This document shows positions 54,705 to 62,802 of a DNA stretch of 64,000 bases, in pieces. A program made the position numbers and the translations under genes. Position 1 is the stretch's first letter. Each line of letters starts with the position of its first letter. The stretch is from Kineothrix sp. MB12-C1. GTDB taxonomy: Bacteria > Bacillota > Clostridia > Lachnospirales > Lachnospiraceae. Location: positions 1,302,001-1,366,000 of the forward strand of contig NZ_CP132957.1 in NCBI RefSeq assembly GCF_030863805.1, written 5' to 3'. The notes beneath the pieces are model-generated. The model made no database searches, was not told the origin of the DNA, and saw only the letters and a program-made list of their open reading frames with translations.

Positions 54705-56357
54705 CTATCTCCCGTTTTCACATATTTTATTGCACTTCTCACTTTCTATTATTTCAAGCAACTCTTTCCCTCTATGATTCCATAGATGTCTATGATTAGC
54801 TTTTCGATATCCTGCCTCCTCAATTTGAGCCAGTCTTTTATCATCCTCCAATAACCTCTTGGTAATTTGAACCACTTCTTCTAATTCCTCTAAATCAAAA
54901 AGGACTAATTCTTTTCCTTCTTCAAACACTTCTGTTAAATATCGACTTTTATCAGACAATACCACTGAGCGGCATAACATAGCATGTAAAATCCGTTCCG
55001 TAAATCCGTCTTTATGCCATGACATAATATTAAGAGAAATCTTAGAAGCACTCATCACCCCTATACTCTCTTGAAATATAACCCCAGGGTGACATGTAAT
55101 GTTCTCATGTCTTGCAAATGAAGCCTTTTCCCAACTTTCTCCAAATACATCAACACATATTCCCCCATCCAACAAGGCTAAAAGTATCTTCTCCCTATAA
55201 TAACTCATCACACAAAAGCATGCTTGCCTTGATTCATAAAACAATTCAAGAAAATTGGTATCACTTAGCTTCCAGCCATAATAGTCCAAAACCCTTTGAA
55301 AAGCCTCTTCCGCTGTTATATTAGGATAGCGCTTCATAATATGGAGGTATCGCGCGACTAGAAAACGTTTTTCACGCTCATATCCCTTAATTATAGCAAG
55401 TCTCTCCCTATAATCATGATAAGTCCCAATAAAGGAAACATCATATCTTTTCTCAATACGCCCAATGCCTGATGATACTCCAGCAAGAGGAAAATGATAG
55501 TTTCTCCCAATATGTTTATAAAAGCGATTAGCAAACATAAGATAATTTCTATCATGTATAAGTAAATGGTAATCCTTGGGAGCATGTGAGAAATGCTCCT
55601 TCATCCAAGCCGGGTGATCAAGAATCAGATTATATTTAGGTCCCACAACAAGGTCATGTAGATTTGTTTCCTTATCTTTCATCATAATCGAAAACACATA
55701 TGTCTGAATCCCTATAATTGCTTTAAATCTCCGTCCTATCAGCCTTGTAAGAGCAGCATTCCCTTCTTTTTGCACGTCAATTACTTCTACTCTCTGTCTG
55801 CAGGCAATAAATGACGCTGCTATCTGCTCAGCAAAAAGATTTAATAAATTGAAAACAGAATCGTTTGTTTTATATATTAATATGGGTCCAATATTATCTT
55901 CTATCTCATAGTATTCCCACTCATACGCAATCATCTTTTCCAGCCATTTTACTCCTTTTTCAAGACAATCAAGCTGCACTGCACGGGAAAGTAATATTGT
56001 TACCGCCTGGTCAAAATATCCTGAGGTCAATAGTTCCTGCTGATACTTCCCTAGCACATAGCAATCCGTTTTCAATGCCTCCCACGTATCCTCTTGGGAT
56101 ATATCATCACAGCCTTCTATCCCCGCTCCAATAGCCTTTACCCGGAATCTTTTAGCAGCTCTCAACACAAATTCATAGTTTCGCTTTTGTGAAAGGCAGG
56201 TATTCTTATCCCCTATCTCCGCAACTAAAGAATCTTCATATTGGATATTGTCCCCCACCCAGGTGTCGTCTAATAAAATATCTAAAAATGATAATTCTTT
56301 CTCTTCACCTCTCGGCAAACGCCTTGTATAGCAAATCACTGCGTTCATAGTTGTCAT
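54705..56357 (-). CDS. CgeB-type GT-B glycosyltransferase
   Basis: 550 residues. The C-terminal part (about 300-545) is a GT-B nucleotide-sugar domain of the CgeB type (YDVSFIGTYHDYRERL, DVFGESWEK, KISLNIMSWHKDGFTERILHAM, LFDLEELEEVVQ). The N-terminal 180 residues are helical and not recognised. It lies four bases before the next gene. Donor and acceptor unknown; position downstream of flagellin suggests filament modification. Confidence 0.75.
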   Translation of the reverse strand: MTTMNAVICYTRRLPRGEEKELSFLDILLDDTWVGDNIQYEDSLVAEIGDKNTCLSQKRNYEFVLRAAKRFRVKAIGAGIEGCDDISQEDTWEALKTDCYVLGKYQQELLTSGYFDQAVTILLSRAVQLDCLEKGVKWLEKMIAYEWEYYEIEDNIGPILIYKTNDSVFNLLNLFAEQIAASFIACRQRVEVIDVQKEGNAALTRLIGRRFKAIIGIQTYVFSIMMKDKETNLHDLVVGPKYNLILDHPAWMKEHFSHAPKDYHLLIHDRNYLMFANRFYKHIGRNYHFPLAGVSSGIGRIEKRYDVSFIGTYHDYRERLAIIKGYEREKRFLVARYLHIMKRYPNITAEEAFQRVLDYYGWKLSDTNFLELFYESRQACFCVMSYYREKILLALLDGGICVDVFGESWEKASFARHENITCHPGVIFQESIGVMSASKISLNIMSWHKDGFTERILHAMLCRSVVLSDKSRYLTEVFEEGKELVLFDLEELEEVVQITKRLLEDDKRLAQIEEAGYRKANHRHLWNHRGKELLEIIESEKCNKICENGR

Positions 56358-56373
56358 TCATTCCTTTCCACCT

Positions 56374-57294
56374 CTATTCACTATACTCTGCTTTCTGCTT
56401 GTTGAGCAAATGTTCCTCCCACTGTTTTTTCTGTTCAGCATAAAATGGATACGCATGAAGTTCCTCACGTACCGGTACGCTATAATCACCATACTTCGCC
56501 TTAAGTATTTCATCATATCCTATAGGAACAGGAAGTGTGATATTCTCAAAAGGCATATCTACCACCTGTTCATACCACTCCCTCTTGTATATATTTGATC
56601 TGTTCGCTCCCATATACACGAGAATTGACATATCTTTAACTTCATCCTTTTCATAAAGTCTGAGAATCTTATCTGCCAAATGTAATAATTCCGATATGAT
56701 ATTGCTTTTCTCCAACTTTACGTGACACAATTCCTCTATTCCCGCTACACCTTCCCATACCTCAGGTGTATCAATTCCCTCCTTAATGTGGCTAGCAACT
56801 GTTCTGATCAGCATGTATAAATCTATCATGAGCTCCCTTTCCTCAAGATTATCGGGCAAGTGATCGATAGGAAAGATATCCACTCCGATTACCCACGGAC
56901 ATCGATGCCACCGTTCTAAATGCCCCTTCGTAAAGTTTACTTTATCACCATTTATAATACGCATAAAGGGTTCCTCCCATCCTACGTTATTATGGATATT
57001 TCCTATCTTATAGGATCTTGGAAGCTCTTCTTTCGCAACTACAAAAAACCTTTCATAGTCTTTTCTTTTCATCGCAATATCCAAATCATCATCCCATGGA
57101 ATAAAGCCTTTATGCCTTATAGCCCCCAATAAGGTACCAGCATCCGCGTAATATTGAATATCATGTTTTTTACATATCCGGTCTATCTCCATCAGCAACT
57201 CCATCTGAGCTGCCCATGCTCGCTTCATTTCCCCTGCTACAAAAAAATCTCCCCGCCATTCTCCATCATAAAAACTATCCTCAAATACTAGCAT
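56374..57294 (-). CDS. LicD-family phosphotransferase
   Basis: 306 residues from ATG 57292-57294; AAGGTGGG lies seven bases before it (the earlier GTG at 57306 is less likely). The LicD signature is clear: YYADAGTLLGAIRHKGFIPW followed by DDDLDIAM, then VDIFPIDHLPD. LicD enzymes transfer phosphocholine or other CDP-linked groups to glycans. The natural donor could be the CDP-alcohol predicted for the 43-49 kb genes. Confidence 0.88.
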   Translation of the reverse strand: MLVFEDSFYDGEWRGDFFVAGEMKRAWAAQMELLMEIDRICKKHDIQYYADAGTLLGAIRHKGFIPWDDDLDIAMKRKDYERFFVVAKEELPRSYKIGNIHNNVGWEEPFMRIINGDKVNFTKGHLERWHRCPWVIGVDIFPIDHLPDNLEERELMIDLYMLIRTVASHIKEGIDTPEVWEGVAGIEELCHVKLEKSNIISELLHLADKILRLYEKDEVKDMSILVYMGANRSNIYKREWYEQVVDMPFENITLPVPIGYDEILKAKYGDYSVPVREELHAYPFYAEQKKQWEEHLLNKQKAEYSE

Positions 57295-57355
57295 ATATAT
57301 TCCCACCTTGTCATTCTCTTATCGTTTATCTCTAATCACTTTCTCTTCTTCCCCA

Positions 57356-58438
57356 TTACATATGGGTATTAATAATGTACTCATTATCATTTATGAACTG
57401 ATTACAAAGCGCAAACTTAAAATTCTTCTGCCATGCAGCATAATTAAAACCATATCTGCCATAATTGAAATCACTTACTGCATCTCTCCACCAACTTTCT
57501 AATACCTGCCACAGCAACTCATCTTTATGGTTCCGGAAAATACACCGGATATCAATAAGTCCAAAATGTCGAGGGTAGCCTTCCTTTTGATATTCATAAA
57601 GCTTCTTTCTGTGAGCAATATTATTGTCATCATCCTTTAATGTTGTTCCTATAATATGATGAATACCATCTGCTTTATCATCTGGAAATGCCAAAAAGGA
57701 TGCATTCTTTCCATAGGCTTCATACCACTGTTCCAATTCTCCTACCATCTGCATCTCCGGGGTAATCCATATACTAAAATCATGATCCGGAAATATCTGA
57801 TGAGGATTGATCATATAATAATCTCTAAGCAAACCATTATGCCACCCCTTAGGATTTTTCATTTCGTAAAACTGCCAAACGCCCTCTTTTTTTCCCCATT
57901 TTTCTTTTTGATCAGTAAAACATATATAATCCCAAAAGGCATTCTTGTATATTGGTTCCCATATTGACATATTTCCCCCAAACAAACACATATAAATAAC
58001 ACCTCTGCTATTTGCCAAAGGCTTCTCATAGCCTTCCCAGCTCCCCTGCCTCTGCTCATGAAGTTCATATTGTAATTCCGACCATGCATTTCCTGCCTCT
58101 TTTACTCTATTCCGATATCTATCACAGTGCTCCAATGCACCATATAGACTTTTGTACTGTATCCCGAATATCCTAAGCAAATCAGCACATCCCTTAGCAT
58201 CTTTTTCATCACGCAAATGCTTAAACAAGCGCCTATATACCTCAAGAACTTCTTCAACCTCCTTCCTATCTCCCCCCTCTGTACGGGGCCAGCAAGTCTT
58301 CCCTATGGTACTTTCCAACAAATTAGAAATAGTTTCCATCGGAAATTCTTCTACCGATATCTTCCCCTCCTCCAAGGCTTGTCTTATCTTACCAATGCTT
58401 TGTAATATTCTAGGATTCACGCTCGATATACTATCCAC
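57356..58438 (-). CDS. DUF616-type (TOD1/MUCI70-like) putative glycosyltransferase
   Basis: 360 residues. Residues about 145-340 fit the DUF616 pattern (GVIYMCLFGGN, WDYICFTDQKEKWG, RDYYMINPHQIFPDHDFSIW, RHFGLIDIRCIFRNH), a family of suspected transferases. The first 140 residues are helical. The start is GTG at 58436-58438 with AAGGAG seven bases upstream. In the same direction as its neighbours, 12 bases after the CgeB gene. Confidence 0.72.
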   Translation of the reverse strand: MDSISSVNPRILQSIGKIRQALEEGKISVEEFPMETISNLLESTIGKTCWPRTEGGDRKEVEEVLEVYRRLFKHLRDEKDAKGCADLLRIFGIQYKSLYGALEHCDRYRNRVKEAGNAWSELQYELHEQRQGSWEGYEKPLANSRGVIYMCLFGGNMSIWEPIYKNAFWDYICFTDQKEKWGKKEGVWQFYEMKNPKGWHNGLLRDYYMINPHQIFPDHDFSIWITPEMQMVGELEQWYEAYGKNASFLAFPDDKADGIHHIIGTTLKDDDNNIAHRKKLYEYQKEGYPRHFGLIDIRCIFRNHKDELLWQVLESWWRDAVSDFNYGRYGFNYAAWQKNFKFALCNQFINDNEYIINTHM

Positions 58439-58449
58439 ACATTCTCTCC

Positions 58450-59631
58450 TTACTGTCTTCTCTCGCCATATATTACATCCAATATCACATCTAAACGGTT
58501 TTTATAAGAATGATATTTTTTAATCTTCTCATAACCATTTCTAGCAATTTCTTCTCTCTCTTTTTCATGAACCAAATAATATTCTGCCTTCTCCATCAGC
58601 TCCTCATAACTACTATAGCAATCAAAATCTTCCCCTGGAATAAAATAATCCAAGAAATCTGCTTGAAAATTGGACAAAAGAAAACCACCACTGCCCATAA
58701 TTTCAAATACTCTATAGGGCATGCCCGAAACAATGCTACGAAGCGATATATTCAAATTAATCTTAGAGCAACGGTATATATACACCGATTCCTTCAATAT
58801 TCCGGCTGGCCCCCTATTCTCTACCTTAGTTAACTGGGGGGTTTTCTCATTCGTATATAGAACCACTTGATATTTCTCTGACAGCATCTTGAGTACCTCA
58901 TATCTTTCCAATGAGGTTACCCTTCTGGCCAGAAAATAATGGGAAAATACCCAAGAAGGTCTTTCAAATCCATCCTCATTCATCGTCCATGGCTGAACCT
59001 TGGATATCTCCTCCATAATATCCGGAGTCATCATCTCCTCGAGGATTAATTCGCCATATATCTTCTTCTGAGCTTGAATCATACCTTCTAAATAACCCCT
59101 CGTATAATCATTCACATTCTGCAAGCGGCTATAAAGTTGATGCTTCTTCTCTGTATAAGTAGAACCAACAAAAGCAATGGATGCGGTATATATATCACGA
59201 ATACCCTGATTAACATTATAATTATCATACGTTCCTGCATCCGTAGCCATAGGTAAATAGTACACAGTATTGACACCACACTTTATCAAATCGATATACG
59301 CTGCCTTATCAAAAATAAATACATAATTATAGGGAAAATAAATAGTATTGGAATACAAGGCTACCATTGGACTATCATATACCCACGCAATATATTTCAC
59401 CTGACAAGCATTACACGCTAATGAGACTACAGGAAAATAGTTATATGAGAACACGAAATCAAACTTTTTTTCTGCTATATAATGAACCATTTCCCCTGCA
59501 TATTCCTGGTTCAACCGCATATTCTCTGCACGATTCAACACAAACTGCTCTACCTCGTATCCTCTATTTATAAATTCCTTATAGATTCCATCTCTTCCAA
59601 AAGAATCCCAATCCATCCATAAAATTTTCAT
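58450..59631 (-). CDS. CgeB-type GT-B glycosyltransferase
   Basis: 393 residues, complete CgeB layout: N-terminal DUF3880 half (KILWMDWDSFGRDGI, FVFSYNYFPVVSLAC, KYIAWVYDSPM) and C-terminal GT-B half (SIAFVGSTYTEKKH, KINLNISLRSIVSGMPYRVF, GGFLLSNFQADFLDYF). It is a close paralogue of the next gene upstream. Likely flagellin or glycan transferase. Confidence 0.82.
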   Translation of the reverse strand: MKILWMDWDSFGRDGIYKEFINRGYEVEQFVLNRAENMRLNQEYAGEMVHYIAEKKFDFVFSYNYFPVVSLACNACQVKYIAWVYDSPMVALYSNTIYFPYNYVFIFDKAAYIDLIKCGVNTVYYLPMATDAGTYDNYNVNQGIRDIYTASIAFVGSTYTEKKHQLYSRLQNVNDYTRGYLEGMIQAQKKIYGELILEEMMTPDIMEEISKVQPWTMNEDGFERPSWVFSHYFLARRVTSLERYEVLKMLSEKYQVVLYTNEKTPQLTKVENRGPAGILKESVYIYRCSKINLNISLRSIVSGMPYRVFEIMGSGGFLLSNFQADFLDYFIPGEDFDCYSSYEELMEKAEYYLVHEKEREEIARNGYEKIKKYHSYKNRLDVILDVIYGERRQ

Positions 59632-59632
59632 T

Positions 59633-60808
59633 CTACTTCAGTTCTCCTTTTACCCGATCCAGCATTTCTCGAATTCTACATTCATATGTATGATAGCCGG
59701 ATACCTTTTCGTAACCATTCCTGGCAATTCGCTCACGCTCATTCTCATGTGTAAGGTAATATTCTATTTTCATAAGCAAATCCTCATTATCTGTATAATA
59801 AACATAGTCTACATCCGATTCGAAGAATTCCAAAAAGTCTTCTTGATAATTGGTAAGAAGAAAACCGCCACATCCCATAATATCCATAGCCCTTAACGGA
59901 ATTCCTGTATAGATGCTTCTAAGTGTCATATTCAAATTAATTTTAGTGTTTTTAAAAACATATGGCATCTCACGTACGTAATCTATGGGGCCGCAATTAT
60001 CCACATAAGGCAACGCAGGCGTCTTTCCAGGTGTATATAACTTCACCTTATGAATCTCAGAGATTATTTTCAATATTTCTTCTCTTTGTATTCCTGTCAA
60101 TCTCCTTGCCAAAAAGTAATTGGCATATATCCACTCTTCTGACTCCCACTCATCTTCTCCTCTGGCAACCGGACAAACTCTACGAAGTTCCTCCACTATC
60201 GGCCCTTTCAATAGTTCCTCAAGAAAAAACATTCCATATATATTCTTCTGCGCCTGAATCAACGCCTCCAGGTATCCTTGCGTATAGGCATTAATACCTG
60301 TTAAATTTTTATAAAAGTTCTGAGTTTCCTCCGTATAAAGTGATCCTACAAAAGAAATTTCCGACTGAAAGTATTTTCCCACATTCTCATTTAAGCTATT
60401 ATAATACTCTACCGGCGCTGCCATAGGCATATAGTAAGCATTATTGATACCATTTTTGTTCATTTCTCTACAAAGAGTCTTATCAAAGAGATATACCGTG
60501 GTGGTCGTATATCTGATATGATCAGAATACAATAATAAATAAGGTGTATCGTATACCCATGCTATATAATTAATTCCTACAGAATGGCATACTTTAGAAA
60601 CCACTGGAAAAAAGTTCAGAGAAAAAACAAACGAGTATATCTCACCTCGTAATTTTTTCTCCAATTCATCTTCTAATATACGATTATCTCTCATATTCTG
60701 TTGACCGAATGGCCATGGATATATTTCTACCTGGCAGCCTGACCTTTGAAATGCAGCACCGATATATTCCTGTGCAAAGCTGTCCCATTCCAGCATTAGT
60801 ATCCTCAT
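59633..60808 (-). CDS. CgeB-type GT-B glycosyltransferase
   Basis: 391 residues, paralogue of the gene at 58450 (SFVFSLNFFPVVSKVC, YIAWVYDTPYLLLYS, ISFVGSLYTEETQN, KINLNMTLRSIYTGIPLRAM, GGFLLTNYQEDFLEFF). One base separates the two genes. Its start is 42 bases beyond the fliC terminator, with no clear promoter between, so expression probably depends on read-through from fliC. Confidence 0.82.
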   Translation of the reverse strand: MRILMLEWDSFAQEYIGAAFQRSGCQVEIYPWPFGQQNMRDNRILEDELEKKLRGEIYSFVFSLNFFPVVSKVCHSVGINYIAWVYDTPYLLLYSDHIRYTTTTVYLFDKTLCREMNKNGINNAYYMPMAAPVEYYNSLNENVGKYFQSEISFVGSLYTEETQNFYKNLTGINAYTQGYLEALIQAQKNIYGMFFLEELLKGPIVEELRRVCPVARGEDEWESEEWIYANYFLARRLTGIQREEILKIISEIHKVKLYTPGKTPALPYVDNCGPIDYVREMPYVFKNTKINLNMTLRSIYTGIPLRAMDIMGCGGFLLTNYQEDFLEFFESDVDYVYYTDNEDLLMKIEYYLTHENERERIARNGYEKVSGYHTYECRIREMLDRVKGELK

Positions 60809-60845
60809 TTTATCAAATGTGCCTTTCTAAACTAAGCTTTATTTC

Positions 60846-60877
60846 GAAAAAAGAGAGCTGATATAATCAGCTCTCTT
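60846..60877 (-). terminator. Intrinsic terminator after fliC
   Basis: A perfect 12-bp stem AAGAGAGCTGAT / ATCAGCTCTCTT with a three-base loop, followed on the minus strand by TTTTCG after the stem's own T pair. It lies 29 bases past the fliC stop codon. Confidence 0.9.
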
Positions 60878-60905
60878 ATCAGTTATTATTGTACGATAGT
60901 TTATC

Positions 60906-61745
60906 TTACTGAATTAAGGATAATACACCCTGATTAACCTGATTAGCCTGTGCAAGCATAGCCTGACCTGCCTGTGCAAGAATCTGGTTGTTAGAGTAAG
61001 AAACCATTGCCTTAGCCATATCTGTATCACGTACACGAGATTCAGCTGCTGTAGTATTTTCAACAACGTTATCCAAGTTACTAATTGTGTGTTCTAAACG
61101 GTTCTGCATAGCACCAAGCTGGGAACGCTGAGATGAAACTTTCTCAAGACCATCTTTAATATTAGTAATCAAAGTTGTAATCGAAGAAAGCGCTGCTGAA
61201 CTCCATGTAAGGCTGCCGTTAAGACCAGTGGTGATAGCAGATGCGCGCATATCATGAATCTGAATCTTCATTGTCTCATTTACTTCATTACCAACCTGAA
61301 GTACCATAGCTTTACTAGCTGTCCCGAAGCCACCAGATAAAAGCATCTGATCATTAAATCTCGTTGTTGTAGCAACTCTGTCAATTTCAGATGTTAACTG
61401 GTTGATTTCATCCGCAATATACTGCTTCTGTGTTGTTGTGTAAGTACCGTTAGCAGCTTTAACTGTAAGCTCATTCATTCTCTGAAGCATAGAAGTAACT
61501 TCACTTAAAGCACCTTCTGCTGTCTGAACCATAGAAATACCATCCTGAGCATTCGTAGAAGCCTGTGTAAGACCTCTAATCTGACGTCTCATTTTCTCAG
61601 AGATAGAAAGACCTGCTGCATCGTCTGCTGCGCGATTGATTCTGTAACCTGAGGATAATTTCTCTGTCTGTTTTGCCTGTGCACTTGTTGTAATACCTAA
61701 GTTTCTGTTAGCGTTCATCGCTGTAAGATTGTGTTGTACTACCAT
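60906..61745 (-). CDS. fliC: Flagellin
   Basis: 279 residues from ATG 61743-61745 (MVVQHNLTAMNANRNLG) with AAGGAGG upstream. The D0/D1 domains are complete: N-terminal QTEKLSSGYRINRAADDAAGL and C-terminal coiled region ending SNNQILAQAGQAMLAQANQV. The variable centre is very short (about residues 135-190), so this is a minimal flagellin with little surface for decoration. An upstream in-frame extension is the leader and is not coding. The leader is regulated (61749-61897). Confidence 0.97.
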   Translation of the reverse strand: MVVQHNLTAMNANRNLGITTSAQAKQTEKLSSGYRINRAADDAAGLSISEKMRRQIRGLTQASTNAQDGISMVQTAEGALSEVTSMLQRMNELTVKAANGTYTTTQKQYIADEINQLTSEIDRVATTTRFNDQMLLSGGFGTASKAMVLQVGNEVNETMKIQIHDMRASAITTGLNGSLTWSSAALSSITTLITNIKDGLEKVSSQRSQLGAMQNRLEHTISNLDNVVENTTAAESRVRDTDMAKAMVSYSNNQILAQAGQAMLAQANQVNQGVLSLIQ

Positions 61746-61748
61746 AAT

Positions 61749-61785
61749 ATATTCCTCCTTGAATATGTAGTGGCTTCCTTGCCAC
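61749..61785 (-). promoter_or_regulatory. Two AAGGA-loop hairpins in the fliC leader (CsrA-type sites)
   Basis: On the minus strand GTGGC-AAGGAA-GCCAC (61770-61785) and ATATTC-AAGGAG-GAATAT (61749-61766) are perfect stems, each presenting AAGGA in a six-base loop, three bases apart. The second loop is the ribosome binding site itself. This is the layout of the known CsrA-repressed hag leader of Bacillus. The sequence shows the hairpins; CsrA binding is inferred, and csrA and fliW are not in the window. Confidence 0.65.
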
Positions 61786-61870
61786 CAAATTTTTTTATAA
61801 TATTTCCTATCGGATCGTACGCTTCCTTTAAGAAACATTAATTTTCTAAGTAATGATTTACTTGTACTAT

Positions 61871-61897
61871 ATATCGGCACGAATTTTGGATACTTTA
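61871..61897 (-). promoter_or_regulatory. SigD (sigma-28) promoter of fliC
   Basis: TAAA (61894-61897), exactly 15 bases, then GCCGATAT (61871-61878) on the minus strand: the full flagellar sigma-28 consensus. It gives a leader of about 115-120 bases. Confidence 0.92.
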
Positions 61898-61939
61898 TAC
61901 CTTTTTTGTAATTATTTATTTTATTTGCTTCAAAATTTA

Positions 61940-62416
61940 TTATTTCTTTTTATCCATAAATTGAGGCGATATTGACTGAGAGTTATTCATACTCTTATAA
62001 TAATTGAGCGCCGCTTTCGAAGATGTCCTATTTTTCTGGATATTTTTTCTTTCAATCGTAAAATAACTCTTGGCAAGTTTATTATTTCTCGTTTCTTGCG
62101 TCTGAATAGCTACACTTTTTTCCGTCACCTTGGTTATTAGTCCTTGTAGACGACTAATTTGGTTACTATATTTCTCTTTACCTACCGAAAGTTGCTCCTT
62201 CACATGATTATACAAAGCTTCGAAACCTTCGTCTAACCGCTCTAGTTCTTCTATCAATAATTGCTTTTCATCAATACTAGCATCAAAAGCCTCTGCTGAC
62301 ACCTCTTCTTTCTTCAGAAGATACTCCTGCTTTATACTCACGTCCTGTATACGAGATAGTATATCTATTTTTTTATATAGACTTTGCTCCAGAACTTGAA
62401 GATAATTTTCTATCAT
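61940..62416 (-). CDS. FlgN/FliT-like flagellar export chaperone
   Basis: 158 residues, almost all helical with heptad leucines (YLQVLEQSLYKKIDILSRI, KQLLIEELERLDEGF). Lys/Asn-rich C-terminal tail (about 118-158) ending SPQFMDKKK. It starts within the fliS stop (ATGA overlap) and matches FlgN/FliT proteins in size, fold and place. These hold filament or hook-associated proteins before export; the cargo here is probably the FliD or FlgK/L type. Confidence 0.7.
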   Translation of the reverse strand: MIENYLQVLEQSLYKKIDILSRIQDVSIKQEYLLKKEEVSAEAFDASIDEKQLLIEELERLDEGFEALYNHVKEQLSVGKEKYSNQISRLQGLITKVTEKSVAIQTQETRNNKLAKSYFTIERKNIQKNRTSSKAALNYYKSMNNSQSISPQFMDKKK

Positions 62417-62799
62417 ACAGCTCCTTTTTCCTTATTCAAGCGCATAACTTCCTTCCATGTATCCCTTACTGAACGAAGATGTTCGCATATCTCTTCCAAG
62501 ATAGCCACATCCTTCTTTACATTCGCTGCTACTAACCGCCTATCCAGATAGGAATAGATATTATCGAAGTCCTGAGCTACCGGATATTTCATATCTAATG
62601 TTGTCCTAAGATATTCCACAATCTTCTCCGCCTTCACAATATTAGTATGTGCCTTACCCATATCTTTCTTCTCTATTGCTACTATAGCAATATTGCAGAA
62701 CTTAATTGCCCCACTATATAACATAAGGGTCAATTCTGCCGGAGTAGCTGTCAGTACCTGATTATTATTATATTGCGTATATCCATTCGGTAAAGCCAT
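62413..62799 (-). CDS. fliS: Flagellin export chaperone FliS
   Basis: 128 residues. Starts MALPNGYTQYNNNQVLTATPA and continues with ELTLMLYSGAIKF, the FliS hallmark, and a four-helix layout. FliS binds the flagellin C-terminus and stops it assembling in the cytoplasm. AGGAGG lies in the end of fliD, upstream of the ATG. fliD-fliS-flgN/fliT order is the usual one. Confidence 0.94.
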   Translation of the reverse strand: MALPNGYTQYNNNQVLTATPAELTLMLYSGAIKFCNIAIVAIEKKDMGKAHTNIVKAEKIVEYLRTTLDMKYPVAQDFDNIYSYLDRRLVAANVKKDVAILEEICEHLRSVRDTWKEVMRLNKEKGAV

Positions 62800-62802
62800 A
62801 CC

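Noticed and set aside
61801..61825. Second SigD-like element (TAAA ... CCGATAG) in the fliC leader
   Set aside because: The spacing between TAAA and CCGATA is too short for the sigma-28 consensus, and it lies downstream of the perfect element at 61871-61897.
60906..61880. Flagellin with a 45-residue N-terminal extension
   Set aside because: The extension translates the untranslated leader between the SigD promoter and the AAGGAGG/ATG; flagellins start at the MVVQHN-type sequence.
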